A stretch of DNA of 64,000 nt from Desulfobacteraceae bacterium (GTDB lineage Bacteria > Desulfobacterota > Desulfobacteria > Desulfobacterales > Desulfosarcinaceae): positions 1-64,000 of the forward strand of contig QZKV01000083.1 in the NCBI GenBank assembly GCA_003599575.1, given 5' to 3'. Numbering within the stretch: the stretch's first letter is position 1; the number at the start of each line of letters is the position of its first letter. The translations under genes and the position numbers were made by a program. The notes below the pieces were generated by a model. It did no database searches and was not told the DNA's origin. It saw only the letters and a list, made by a program, of their open reading frames with translations. Positions 33,498-42,922 of the stretch are shown one piece after another.

Positions 33498-33512
33498 TGG
33501 ACTTACCTTTGC
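33498..33512 (+). promoter_or_regulatory. Possible sigma-54 promoter of the DUF2231 gene
   Basis: TGGACTTACCTTTGC keeps the GG-N10-GC spacing and a perfect TTGC half, but the -24 half is TGGACT, not TGGCAC. It lies 45 bases before the start codon. It is weaker than the candidates at 52136 and 58346. Confidence 0.3.
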
Positions 33513-33556
33513 GTAGTCCATTAAAAATGTCCTTTAAGTAAAAAGGAGGCATGGTC

Positions 33557-34060
33557 ATGTATAGCAAAATCAAAATTTTCGGACATCCCTTACATCCAAT
33601 GCTGGTGTCTTTCCCGATAGCGTTTTATACCGCTACCCTGGTTGCCTTTATCACTTATGCCGCTACCGGGAATATATTCTGGTTCCGCCTGGCCTATACG
33701 GCCAATGCCGCGGGCGTGGTGATGGCCCTGGTCGCGGCGCTTCCGGGCTTTTTGGATTGGTTGCTGGGCATTCCGGATAAAAGCCAGGCCAAGAAACACG
33801 GACTTCAGCACATGCTGCTCAACGTATCGGCGCTCGCTTTCTTTGCGATCAATCTCTGGCTCTATTCCGGTCAGTGGAATGCACCCCGGCCGGCAGCCGC
33901 ATTGTCCATTCTGCTTCCGGCGATTGGCTTTGTGTTGACCCTGATGGCGGGCTATTTTGGCTGGACCCTGGTGCAGACGCATCACTCGGGAGTTCAATTC
34001 AGCCCGGCCGAGGAAAGCTGCTTGCGGGGAAAGGCCGAACCCGAGGCCCGACCCCGATAA
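33557..34060 (+). CDS. DUF2231 integral membrane protein
   Basis: About 167 residues with four predicted membrane helices. The N-terminal motif FGHPLHPMLVSFPIAFYT is the family signature (GHPLHPxLVxFPIAL). The function of DUF2231 proteins is not established. Members often sit near redox and metal genes, and the conserved histidines could bind haem or metal. AGGAGG is 7 bases before the ATG at 33557; the ATG at 33551 is too close to it. Confidence 0.85.
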   Translation: MYSKIKIFGHPLHPMLVSFPIAFYTATLVAFITYAATGNIFWFRLAYTANAAGVVMALVAALPGFLDWLLGIPDKSQAKKHGLQHMLLNVSALAFFAINLWLYSGQWNAPRPAAALSILLPAIGFVLTLMAGYFGWTLVQTHHSGVQFSPAEESCLRGKAEPEARPR

Positions 34061-34895
34061 GCATCCGATTCGTTTGTCCGGCAGCCCGGATAACCGCTCT
34101 ATGTGAAAAAAGAGGGGCAAGGGGCACAGGGGGAAACTGGTGCCGTGTTTTGTGCAAATTACTTCTCACACCCCACTGCTCTGCTTGGGGCGGGTCGGAT
34201 GACCTTAATTTGACCATCTGTCTATATCACCTGTATTACTTACACTTCCCCAGCCAAATCACAGTTCTGCACGCACCGGGCGCGGAAGTCGACATGGCCG
34301 ATGCCAGGCGCCCCGCTTTTTCCGGCAGGGCGCCGGAAACCACTTTGGCCCGGGCCGGCACTTAAATACTTCTTATTTCTTACCCTGCATCCGCCAAATC
34401 GAAGATTTCAGAGCAGGCCAAGAAGACTTCAGATTCACTGCGGCCTGCTATGCAACGGCCTGCCGGGTTGATGATGGACGACATCATCAACCCGGCGGAG
34501 CTAAAAAATCGACCCGAAATGGAGATGAGAACCATCTCGGGGATACACAATGCTACTTGCCGTTGCGCAGCACATTGACCGGTATTTACTGCCGCCTGTA
34601 GCTGCTGATGCCACCCCTTTCGCAGCACCCGCTTCCAAACCCTGTCGCAACGTTGGTCATTATACCCGCCACCTCGCCCGCGGCCATTTGTTTGCTGCAG
34701 AGCATCCTTAAAAAAAGAATTGGCTGGTATTCTACTATAGGATACCTTATCAAGCCACCGTCCTGATCAAAATCGGTTACCGGCCATGTAGCTTCAATCT
34801 ATTGCAACCGGGCGGGATATAAGGTACTGCTGCCATAGTTTGGGGCAACGCGCGCTGCCACTATTCTGCCATCGCAGGAGGTTGATGCCAACAAC
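34061..34895. other. 835-base gene-poor region with a perfect 14-bp hairpin
   Basis: No supported gene. The notable element is GCCGGGTTGATGAT-GGACGAC-ATCATCAACCCGGC (34462-34496), a perfect 14-bp stem with a 7-base loop. It is not followed by a T run on the plus strand; on the minus strand CGATTTTTTAG lies upstream of it, so it is not a standard terminator either way. A shorter GGCGCCC/GGGCGCC stem lies near 34308-34335. A plus-strand frame across 34375-34585 is open but matches nothing I know. Confidence 0.45.
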
Positions 34896-36722
34896 ATGGC
34901 CGCATCTACCAAAGGAGATAAATTGCGCAGGATCCTGTATCCTGTAAACAGGTTCAATGTGCCCCTGGCAGGCAAATGGGCGTTGAAGTTCATTGTCGTC
35001 GGCCTGGTCGCCGGCTTGGGATCGATCATCTTCCATTATCTTTGCCAACTGGGCATCCATTACTTTATGGATTTTATGGCGGGCTATCGGCCCCCGCAGC
35101 CGATGGGCGAGCCGCGGCTGTTGCCACCGACCATAAGGGAATTTAATCGCTGGGTCCTTTTATTTTTGCCTGCTATCGGGGGCATTTTCAGCGGTTGGCT
35201 GGTTTATACCTTTGCCCCCGAAGCGGAAGGGCACGGCACGGATGCCGCCATCGACGCCTACCATAATAAAGGCGGTTTCATCCGCGCCCGCGTGCCCTTT
35301 GTCAAAGTACTTGCATCATCGATAACAATGACAACCGGAGGATCCGGGGGCCGCGAAGGCCCAATAGCGCAAATCGGCGCCGGTTTCGGGTCTTACCTGG
35401 CCACCAAGTTCAAACTTTCCAACCGCGAACGACGCATCATGATGGCAGCAGGTATCGGTGCAGGCGTCGGCAGCATTTTCCGCGCGCCCCTGGCCGGCGC
35501 TTTGTTTGCCGCTGAAGTACTTTACCGGGACCCGGATTTTGAATCCGAGGTGATCATTCCGGCCGGTATTACCTCGGTTGTGGCCTATTGCCTGTTCTGT
35601 TTGAAATTCGGCTGGGGATCGCTTTTCGAATCGCCGCCCTTCAAATTTCAGAATCCTCTTGAATTGGGCCCCTACTTGGTATTGGCGCTTATCCTGGTTG
35701 GCGCCGGTATACTATACATCCAAATGTTTTACGGGACCGCAAATTATTTTAGGTCAATCAAATTTCTCCCCAATCATCTCAAACCTGCCGTCGGAGGACT
35801 ACTGACAGGCATGGTAGGATTTTTTTGGCCGCAATGCCTGGCTTTTGGGTATGGGTTTGTCCAAAAGGCGTTGTTCAGTGAGCTGACGATCGGTTTCTTG
35901 TTGGCTTTGGCGTTTGGTAAAATTTTGACAACCTCATTTACCATCGGCTCCGGCGGCAGCGGTGGTGTTTTTGGACCCTCCATGGTGATCGGCGGGGCCT
36001 TGGGAGGAGCGGTCGGGCAGGTTTTCCATAATATCATGCCTGCTCTGGTCAGCCAGCCAGGGGCTTTCGTGGTTGTGGGTATGGCAGGTTTTTTTACAGC
36101 TGTATCGAATACCCCCATATCGACTATCATCATAGTCTCGGAGATGACCAACTCATATCACCTGCTGTTGCCAAGCTTATTGGTGTGTTCGATTACTTAT
36201 ATGGCCTCGCGCCCGTGGACGATTTTTCATTCCCAGGTGAAAAGCAAACTTGATTCACCGGCCCACGCCGGCGATTTTTTTGTGGATGTACTGGAGTCCT
36301 TCAAGGTGAGCGACTTGATGCACCTCATCAAGCCGGTGCGCATGATACCTCAGGACATGTTTTTGCTTGATTTCAAACAATGCTTTGGGGAAATGACCCA
36401 GCACTATTTTCCGGTGGGCGATGAACATGGCCGGATGATTGGAATTTTTTCGATCAACGATGTCCGCGGAGTTCTCTTTGCGCCCGAAATTGAGCATCTT
36501 GTGGTTATGAAAGATATTGCGACAGACGATATCATCAAGACAACGCCCTCCGAAGACCTCCATTCGATTCTTAAGAAATTTACAACCAAAAATATCGACA
36601 GCCTGCCCGTGGTTGTGGAGGACAATCCGACACAATTACTGGGAATGATCAATCGGCGCGAAGTAATATCTTTTTACAACCAAAAGGTTGAAAAAATAAA
36701 ACTGAGCAGGTCGGAGAAATGA
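34896..36722 (+). CDS. ClC-family chloride/anion channel with C-terminal CBS pair
   Basis: A 608-residue membrane protein of the ClC family, about 10-18 helices over residues 25-450, then two CBS domains (about 465-600). The filter motif GGSGGREGP (148-156) retains the external gating glutamate (Glu 154). The internal proton glutamate of ClC-ec1 (E203) aligns with valine here (LFAAEVLYRD, Val 208). The GSGIP filter segment with its ion-coordinating serine aligns with GHGTD. This is therefore a non-canonical ClC that may be channel-like or have altered anion choice. The start follows GGAGG at distance, with a weak site. No operon partner. Confidence 0.9.
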   Translation: MAASTKGDKLRRILYPVNRFNVPLAGKWALKFIVVGLVAGLGSIIFHYLCQLGIHYFMDFMAGYRPPQPMGEPRLLPPTIREFNRWVLLFLPAIGGIFSGWLVYTFAPEAEGHGTDAAIDAYHNKGGFIRARVPFVKVLASSITMTTGGSGGREGPIAQIGAGFGSYLATKFKLSNRERRIMMAAGIGAGVGSIFRAPLAGALFAAEVLYRDPDFESEVIIPAGITSVVAYCLFCLKFGWGSLFESPPFKFQNPLELGPYLVLALILVGAGILYIQMFYGTANYFRSIKFLPNHLKPAVGGLLTGMVGFFWPQCLAFGYGFVQKALFSELTIGFLLALAFGKILTTSFTIGSGGSGGVFGPSMVIGGALGGAVGQVFHNIMPALVSQPGAFVVVGMAGFFTAVSNTPISTIIIVSEMTNSYHLLLPSLLVCSITYMASRPWTIFHSQVKSKLDSPAHAGDFFVDVLESFKVSDLMHLIKPVRMIPQDMFLLDFKQCFGEMTQHYFPVGDEHGRMIGIFSINDVRGVLFAPEIEHLVVMKDIATDDIIKTTPSEDLHSILKKFTTKNIDSLPVVVEDNPTQLLGMINRREVISFYNQKVEKIKLSRSEK

Positions 36723-36869
36723 GCCCTGCTTTGCTGCTGGCAGACCAGGCGGGGCAGTCGGTCGGTGGTTGGATGAGGAGGCGCAGGGGCCGGCGGCCTG
36801 AAAAGAAACTTGACGGCAAGAGGGGGGTCCCTGGAGCCCAGGGACCTTTCTTAACGCCTTTATCAGGTG

Positions 36870-37265
36870 TTATCCCAAAAGATCACGGCAGGATTTTTCG
36901 CAACGCCGGCAAACGTCGGCACAAACCCGGCAATGTTCATGCATGCTGGAATGCTTGCTGCATTCCGCAGCGCACGTGTTGCACGCTTTGGCGCATGCGC
37001 CCAGCATACTCCGCAGCAATTCGGTCGGAGAGCTGGTCACACGCGAAAGCATGGCGCCGGTGGCCAGGCAGATATCCGCACAATCCAAATTGGTCCTGAT
37101 GCAGGCCACCAGAGGCTGCACTTCCTTTTCACCCAGGCAGGCGTCCGCACATGTGGTGCACGCCTGTGCGCAGCTGTACAATTCGGCAATTGCGCCGGCC
37201 AGCCGCTCCGGATCGGTCCACGTTTGGCCCGGATGGGTTTTGAGCATGTTTAGTGTTGTTTGCAT
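36870..37265 (-). CDS. Cysteine-rich four-helix copper-binding protein (Csp/DUF326-like)
   Basis: A 131-residue helical protein with 16 cysteines arranged as CxxxC and CxxC pairs (SCAQACTTCADACLG, CADICLATG, ACAKACNTCAAEC, HCRVCADVCRRCEKSC). This is the pattern of copper storage proteins and DUF326, which fill a four-helix bundle with Cu(I). It lacks a signal peptide, so it resembles the cytosolic Csp3 type. AAGGAGG precedes the ATG. It would buffer copper and fits the nearby oxidases. Confidence 0.88.
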   Translation of the reverse strand: MQTTLNMLKTHPGQTWTDPERLAGAIAELYSCAQACTTCADACLGEKEVQPLVACIRTNLDCADICLATGAMLSRVTSSPTELLRSMLGACAKACNTCAAECSKHSSMHEHCRVCADVCRRCEKSCRDLLG

Positions 37266-37664
37266 AAAACCTCCTTAAAATGCTGTAGATTCAAAATGAC
37301 AAGGTTGGTTCATAGAACCTTTCCAGCGGCTTATCCATAAGGCCTATTTCTGATTTGGGTCGGAATAAGCCTTTACCCAAAAATTCTTAAATTTTTTGGA
37401 ATACCTTCATTGAATCCACTTGAGCGCACGTTTGCCGATGCTGAGCATTCGAGTCCCGCCTGGATCACACCAGGATTGATGCGGGAACTAAATACATTCT
37501 CCTGATTTTGCTTGAAGAGCATGTCCAGCCGAGGCAGAGAATTTTTTGTATGGTTGGTAGTCTGCGGCGTTAAGTGTGGAACAATCGACATCCACAAACT
37601 TTGCAGCAAAACGGCAGCACCCGAACAGATTACCGCAACATGGGCGCAGGCATCGCCGGGTGAG
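37266..37664. other. Intergenic region, nothing secure
   Basis: About 400 bases. A minus-strand frame ending near 37499 reads a Cys-containing stretch (VDVDCSTLNAADYQPYKKF) but has no start or known family. I regard it as possible gene decay only. Confidence 0.3.
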
Positions 37665-37892
37665 TCATTCAAGGTTTTTTTTCATGTTATCGAATTCCTC
37701 TTTTGCTATTTCGCCCCTGGCGAATCGTTTCTTCAAAATGTCCATGGCTGTTTCTGGCGAGGCTTTTTCCGATAAATCGGGTCTTCTTTGCCGGGCTAGC
37801 AGATAAATGACCAAAACAATTATTGCGATGATGATTATCCACATAAACCAGCCTCCATACATCATGTGTCCCCCATACCCCATACCCATCAT
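37665..37892 (-). CDS. Small membrane protein with SHOCT domain
   Basis: About 75 residues. A Met/Gly-rich start (MMGMGYGGHMMYGGW), one membrane helix (WIIIIAIIVLVIYLLA) and a C-terminal SHOCT motif (DILKKRFARGEIAKEEFDNM) are visible. SHOCT motifs are short oligomerisation helices. Such small proteins are frequent beside copper resistance genes. AGGAGG lies 3 or 6 bases from the tandem ATGs at 37892/37889; the second spacing is better. A longer start at 37970 lacks a site. Confidence 0.8.
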   Translation of the reverse strand: MMGMGYGGHMMYGGWFMWIIIIAIIVLVIYLLARQRRPDLSEKASPETAMDILKKRFARGEIAKEEFDNMKKNLE

Positions 37893-38394
37893 GTGCCTCC
37901 TTTTGCGAGCGGGTACATGCAGCAGCAATTCCTCCGGTTTCAATACCCCGTCATCCACTGCAAGCGGCATTCATCCTACGCGGCATGACATGCCGGATTG
38001 TGAGCTATCCTATAAGCAAAACTAAGAACCCGGACCGTTGTTTTCAAGGCACTTTTTTTCTCTATCTGTGCCGGCTTGAAGCGCGCGGTTGCGCGGGCGA
38101 TGCCCGTTGGCCGGATCGTAATGCGCAAGAGCATCCGATGACAGCGGACACAGTTTGCACGCTTGAGTTTGAATACTTTAGCACGTGATTTGAAATAGGT
38201 ATTGGACTGTATGGAAAAATATTTCTGATTGGAAGATTCAGAAACTGTCTGGCCCCATTTAAATTCCCTTACCACCGGCCGAAGAAAAGCCGGAGCCGCA
38301 TGCCGATGCGCGGTCAGCCCTCACCACCAGTTTTCACTTTTTGGTTTATCCATGCTTCTTGCGTGGATTCCCTTCTAAGCTAAGGAGAAAAAAA
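37893..38394. other. Intergenic region, nothing recognised
   Basis: About 500 bases between divergent genes, with no supported coding sequence, strong hairpin or known regulatory motif. It presumably contains promoters in both directions. Confidence 0.35.
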
Positions 38395-39723
38395 ATGCGT
38401 CGACGAAATAAATTGGCATTATCGGCAGCTTTTTGCATCCTTGCACTGCTGATTGCCGATCAGATCCCGGCCCTGCAGCAACGCAATAAGGTGTCTTACC
38501 TGCGAGGTCCGTACAATGAAGGGTTTTTCTATCGCCACAACCAGGCCTTCCGCATATCGGCGGCCATCCATGTCGCCCACGCCCGGCAGCACGACGTGCT
38601 GGAGCTGACGCCGCTGGACCGGCACCCGGAGGTCGACCGGGATACGGATGCGGGCTATATGGAGGCGGTACTGAATCCGCCGCGGACCGAACCGACCATG
38701 GAGTTCTTCGGCCCCTATGCGGCCAGGGGGTATTTCGATCTGTACCGCGCCATCGACTGGACCCACATGCACCACGAGCAAACTTACGACATTCTCTCGG
38801 AAAAGAGCATCGCCTGGGACGACAAGAAAACCTGGACAGACCGGGCGGTACGCTACTATCTGGAAAAACTGGATATCCCGCGCAGCCCCGCCCCCCTGGA
38901 TGTGACGATGCGTCGGGCCGGGGTGATGATGAAGCCCTATACCACCCTTTTCCGCAATTACTACCCGCAATCCAACAACTTCTTTTACGCCGCCCACTGG
39001 TGGCATCCGGTCATTTATGAGGCCATTATGATCGGAGGCAACGGACCGAATCAGGATGAGATGGTGCGCCAGACGGATCAAACCTATTTCTCACAAGTGC
39101 TCAAGGAACGGCCGCAGCGGATGCTCCTCAGCCGCGAGATCATGCCCCGCTATTCGCGGCTGTCGCCGGAGTCCGCCAATATCTTTGACAACCTGCACAT
39201 GCTGCACGGCATTGCCTACGATATCCTGGCCTACGAAGGCTGGACCCCGGCCCAAAAGAAAGCGGAACTGGAACGCGTGATCAGGGCGATGAGTTATCAT
39301 CCGGGCGACGAACAGCTGGCCCGCAAATTCAATCTGCCCTACCCCGATATGGATCCCCGGACGTACGCGGATTGGATGAAAGGTACGCATGGTGACATGA
39401 ATCGCATCATGGAAGAAATGATGCAGGAGATGATGCCGATGATGATGCCGCATGGAATGGACGCCGCCATGCACGAAAAGATGATGGCCCAATTCAGGAT
39501 GAAGTTGACCCCGGGCATCCAGGCGGGCGAAATACCGGGCTCGATTCTCGATGCCATGAAAGCGATGATGCCCGAAATGAAAGTCATGCCTGAATCAATC
39601 GAACCGGGTGCCGCTCCGGTCCAAATGATCGACATGATGCTGCGTGGCTGGCAGCAGAAACACGGCGACATGCCGAATGTGGGCCTCATATCGATGCAGC
39701 GGGAAGCGGATTCCGGCCGCTGA
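38395..39723 (+). CDS. Exported Met/His-rich protein of unknown family
   Basis: A 442-residue protein with an N-terminal signal or anchor (LALSAAFCILALLIADQI). The body contains many His and aromatic residues (DWTHMHHEQTYD, FYAAHWWHPVIYEA, HMLHGIAYDIL). Near residues 345-370 there is a strongly Met-rich stretch (MEEMMQEMMPMMMPHGMDAA). Met and His clusters of this kind bind Cu(I) or Ag(I) in periplasmic proteins. I do not recognise the family. AAGGAG lies 8 bases before the ATG. The outer-membrane protein gene follows after 58 bases, so the two are probably co-transcribed. Confidence 0.75.
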   Translation: MRRRNKLALSAAFCILALLIADQIPALQQRNKVSYLRGPYNEGFFYRHNQAFRISAAIHVAHARQHDVLELTPLDRHPEVDRDTDAGYMEAVLNPPRTEPTMEFFGPYAARGYFDLYRAIDWTHMHHEQTYDILSEKSIAWDDKKTWTDRAVRYYLEKLDIPRSPAPLDVTMRRAGVMMKPYTTLFRNYYPQSNNFFYAAHWWHPVIYEAIMIGGNGPNQDEMVRQTDQTYFSQVLKERPQRMLLSREIMPRYSRLSPESANIFDNLHMLHGIAYDILAYEGWTPAQKKAELERVIRAMSYHPGDEQLARKFNLPYPDMDPRTYADWMKGTHGDMNRIMEEMMQEMMPMMMPHGMDAAMHEKMMAQFRMKLTPGIQAGEIPGSILDAMKAMMPEMKVMPESIEPGAAPVQMIDMMLRGWQQKHGDMPNVGLISMQREADSGR

Positions 39724-39781
39724 TGAAAAAAACACATGCTAGCGGCGCATAGGACCGCTGAATCATCATGGAGGGAACAAG

Positions 39782-40585
39782 ATGAAAGCAACAATCGGCT
39801 ATTTTCAGACCCTGGTTGGGTTCTCACTGAGCAGTCTCATCGCGGGATTGTTGATGTATCATACATTGATTGGCGTGTCACCGGTGCAAGCGGCAGATCA
39901 TTATAACCTCGAGCGGGGGCTTCCCGTACAGGTGGAGGATACGATTCCAACCCCCTACCGCAATCGGGAAATTCAGGGCCTGCTGCAGTGGGAGCGCAAG
40001 GATGACGGCGATGATCGTTTCACGGCGGAGCCGCGGCTGGAGTATGGCATTTTTCGCAATGCGCAGGTATCCCTGGCGGTGCCGTTTGAGTTCGGGTCCG
40101 ATGTGGAAGATGACGGTCTGGGCGATATCGAACTAGGCATGCTTTACAATTTCAACCAGGAATCTTTCGTATTGCCGGCGACGGCCCTGTCCCTTGAGAT
40201 CGCATTTCCCACGAGTGACGAATCCGACGGCATCCAAACGACCCTGAAGTTCATTGCAAGTAAAACCATCGGCCGAACCTCAAGTTGGCACCGGGTTCAT
40301 CTGAACGCCGCCTGGAATTACAATGGAGATCCGGACGATGATGAGCGCAGAAACTATTACACGGCGATCATCGGCTATGATGTCCGCATCACCGGCGACA
40401 TGCTCCTGGTGCTGGATTTTATCCGTGAGCAGCAAAAAGAAGAAGACCGCGATTCGAACATCGTGGAAGCCGGAATCCGTTATCAGCTAACGCCGTTGAC
40501 CGTCATCGCCCTGGGCGCTGGCGCGGGCATAGGCGACGAGTCCCCGGATTTCCGGGCGGCCATGGCATTTCAGCGTTCGTTTTAG
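39782..40585 (+). CDS. Outer-membrane beta-barrel protein
   Basis: A 267-residue protein with a long signal peptide (cleavage near VQAAD, about 39). Repeating amphipathic strands follow (GLLQWERKDDGDDRFTAEPR, LEYGIFRNAQVSLAVPFEF, IELGMLYNF, WNYNGDPDDDERRNYYTAI) and a terminal Phe (AFQRSF), as expected for a BamA-inserted barrel. It resembles the transporter-like/meta-pathway barrel group. Substrate unknown. GGAGGGAACAAG precedes the ATG. It probably works with the Met/His-rich protein upstream. Confidence 0.78.
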   Translation: MKATIGYFQTLVGFSLSSLIAGLLMYHTLIGVSPVQAADHYNLERGLPVQVEDTIPTPYRNREIQGLLQWERKDDGDDRFTAEPRLEYGIFRNAQVSLAVPFEFGSDVEDDGLGDIELGMLYNFNQESFVLPATALSLEIAFPTSDESDGIQTTLKFIASKTIGRTSSWHRVHLNAAWNYNGDPDDDERRNYYTAIIGYDVRITGDMLLVLDFIREQQKEEDRDSNIVEAGIRYQLTPLTVIALGAGAGIGDESPDFRAAMAFQRSF

Positions 40586-41093
40586 CCACGATTCAAGGCT
40601 TTTGGAGAGATTGGTAAAACACGAAAAAACACCACCGCGCACGCATTCCGGCAAAAGCCTTGGAATCCGGTATTTTCAAAAGCTCTGGATGCCGGATCAA
40701 TCCCGGCCTGGCAACGCAAGCTTTTGGTAATCATCATTTGGATGAAGTTTTAAAAAACCTCCGAAAAGTAAACTCATTAGAAAACCACGAAGAAGCACGC
40801 AGTAAACGGAGTTGAAGCGGTTCATTTTTCTTGACCCTCCAAAACATGCTTTTTACGACGCCGTCTTCTTGTTGACTTTGGGGCGAGGTAGAAAGCGGGT
40901 GCCGAAATGCCCTTTTCGGCAGAACCAAGTCAAACTCTGCGGCGCCCGCAGCGAACAGCTGAAATCGGATGCACCCCGGATTCAGCCGATTACCAAAGCG
41001 GAAAAAATGACTACTTTAATGGCGCCGTTTTTTGTCGAGCTTCAAAACCAATAACATTTGTCTCATTTAAATATACTGAATAAGGAGGTTTTC
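40586..41093. other. Intergenic region with decayed inverted repeats
   Basis: About 500 bases. Imperfect inverted repeats of the type CCGGAATCC/GGATGCCGG (40640-40705) resemble dispersed REP-like elements. No gene is supported. The A/T-rich end (ATTTAAATATACTGAATAAG) just before 41094 may contain the promoter of the next gene. Confidence 0.4.
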
Positions 41094-41795
41094 ATGAACG
41101 ATCGTAAAAAATCAGCCCTTTTGGCGGTCCTGATCCCGGCCCTGATTTTTTCGTCCGGCGGCTGGGCTCTGGCGCAATCGGATCATGGCGCTGCCAAGAT
41201 GGAATCCCACCAAGGCGGCATGATGGGTGGCGGCCATGAAGGCGGCATGATGGGCGGCGGCCATGCAGGAGGCATGTGCGGTATGATGGGCGGAGGGATG
41301 ATGGGCGGCGGCATGATGCGGGGGGGGATGCATGATGCCATGCTGATGCACGGTTTTCATGCCTGGACCCACCGGCTGATGGCCCATGCCAGAGTCATGG
41401 AGTTGAGCCGCGATCAAATGGATAAGATCGATCAAATGATCACCACCCATTTGGCCAAAGCCATCCGCGACCAGGCCGAAGTTCAGGCGCTGATGGTCAC
41501 CCTGCAGAAAGACCTTCGCGCCGAAAACATCGATCTGAAAAGTGTGGAGAAACAGCTCCAGACCTCCCACAGCAAGACTCAGCAGATGCAGCTCGAAGGG
41601 ATTCGCCTGTACACCCAGGTGCTGAACGTGCTTACGCCCCAGCAAAGGGGAAAATTGCCGGATACCATCGGCACCCCCTTTCCAGCGCCCTGGGGCAAGG
41701 CCGGCCACGGCATGACGGGCGCCATGCCTATGCGGCCGCATGGAACAGATCAGCCAGCCGCTCCGAACCACTCCGGCGGGACAAGCCGTCAATAA
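41094..41795 (+). CDS. Periplasmic Met/Gly/His-rich metal-responsive protein (CpxP/Spy/ZraP-like)
   Basis: A 233-residue protein with a signal peptide (cleavage near ALAQS, about 28). A Gly/Met/His repeat region (HEGGMMGGGHAGGMCGMMGG) follows, then a helical region (RVMELSRDQMDKIDQMI; LTPQQRGKLPDTI) with the LTxxQ motif typical of CpxP/Spy/ZraP proteins. Such proteins are periplasmic chaperones or metal-binding stress proteins. TAAGGAGG precedes the ATG at 41094. A link to the ZraSR-like pair at 58.6 kb is plausible but unproven. Confidence 0.8.
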   Translation: MNDRKKSALLAVLIPALIFSSGGWALAQSDHGAAKMESHQGGMMGGGHEGGMMGGGHAGGMCGMMGGGMMGGGMMRGGMHDAMLMHGFHAWTHRLMAHARVMELSRDQMDKIDQMITTHLAKAIRDQAEVQALMVTLQKDLRAENIDLKSVEKQLQTSHSKTQQMQLEGIRLYTQVLNVLTPQQRGKLPDTIGTPFPAPWGKAGHGMTGAMPMRPHGTDQPAAPNHSGGTSRQ

Positions 41796-41994
41796 CCTTT
41801 CCAAAGCAAAACGTGCGCTGCGGTTTCTGGAGGGCGGGCTTTCCAGCCCGCCCACGCGGGCGGCGATTTGCATTGCCGCGGACAATCATCCACAAGAAAC
41901 CGGCCCCTGCAGTGATATCCAGGTTACCAGGCCTGCTTGGCAGCCCAAATCGAGTTGGCATGGGACGGTGTGTTGGCTGATTTCTGCGCAGGGT

Positions 41995-42738
41995 TCACTT
42001 TGTAAGCGTTTGCTCAAGAAATTCCGTGAAGCGCTTCCAGGATTTTTGATCGGCAGTTTCCTGGTAGCGGTCCTCCCCGAAAACAGTGAAAGCATGCTGG
42101 GCCCCGCCGTAGGAGATCATTTCGTGGTCAACGCCGGCCGATTCCAGTTCTTTGGTTAGTTGGGCGAACTCGTCCACGGATATGGATGTATCCGCTGAAC
42201 CGTGCATAACCAGGATTTTCCCCCGTGTTTTTGAATAATTTTGCCCTTCCGGTGTCTTCAGGCCGCCGTGAAAAGTGACAAAAGCCTTCAGGTCGGCGCC
42301 TGATCGCGCCCATTCGAGCACTGCCGCGCCGCCGAAGCAATACCCGGCAACGACCGCGTTGGTGATGTCGGCCCCCTTGTTCCTGGCCGTATCCAAAGCC
42401 GCATTCATCAGGGCCCGCATTTTCTCCCGATTGCCATAAAGTGCGACCGTATGCTGGCGTTTGTCTTTCGTTTCCGTGGGACGCACGCCGGCACCGAACA
42501 GATCGAGCGCAAAAACAGCATACCCCAGATCGGCAAGCATATTGGAGCGCCGGATTTCATAATCGTTCAACCCATCCCAGTCGTGAATCAAGATCACAAG
42601 AGGGGCTTTGCCGGATGGATTGATGTAGTATCCTTCATAAGATTGACCATCGACCTGGTAGGTCACCGGGGCGCCGCCGGCACCCCATGCTGCGGTTGTT
42701 AATGAAAAAAGGAACAACACCATTATAAAGAATCGCAT
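41995..42738 (-). CDS. Exported dienelactone hydrolase family protein
   Basis: A 247-residue alpha/beta hydrolase with a signal peptide (MRFFIMVLFLFSLTTAAWG). Catalytic residues are visible: nucleophile Cys in VAGYCFGGAAVLEW, Asp in VMHGSADTSIS and His in YGGAQHAFTVFG. The Cys nucleophile marks dienelactone hydrolase; the substrate is unknown. AGGAG lies 8 bases before the ATG at 42738; an in-frame GTG three codons upstream is less likely. It is apparently single-gene. Confidence 0.87.
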   Translation of the reverse strand: MRFFIMVLFLFSLTTAAWGAGGAPVTYQVDGQSYEGYYINPSGKAPLVILIHDWDGLNDYEIRRSNMLADLGYAVFALDLFGAGVRPTETKDKRQHTVALYGNREKMRALMNAALDTARNKGADITNAVVAGYCFGGAAVLEWARSGADLKAFVTFHGGLKTPEGQNYSKTRGKILVMHGSADTSISVDEFAQLTKELESAGVDHEMISYGGAQHAFTVFGEDRYQETADQKSWKRFTEFLEQTLTK

Positions 42739-42922
42739 CGTAAACACTCCTTTCTGACATTTCTAGAACTTCGCCTTTCACTTTTGATCTCCTCGCAAGA
42801 TAAGGTCGGAACCCGCTGGGTCATTTCGACCGGAGGGAAAAATCTCGTGCTGTCCGAAAGCTTAGAGGGTAGGAATCTTTTGCTTCACTCGAGATGACAT
42901 AATCGGGCTTGTTGCGGTTCCA

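Noticed and set aside
34380-34628. 82-codon minus-strand frame across the perfect hairpin
   Set aside because: No ribosome binding site or family; the open frame follows from the repeat composition.
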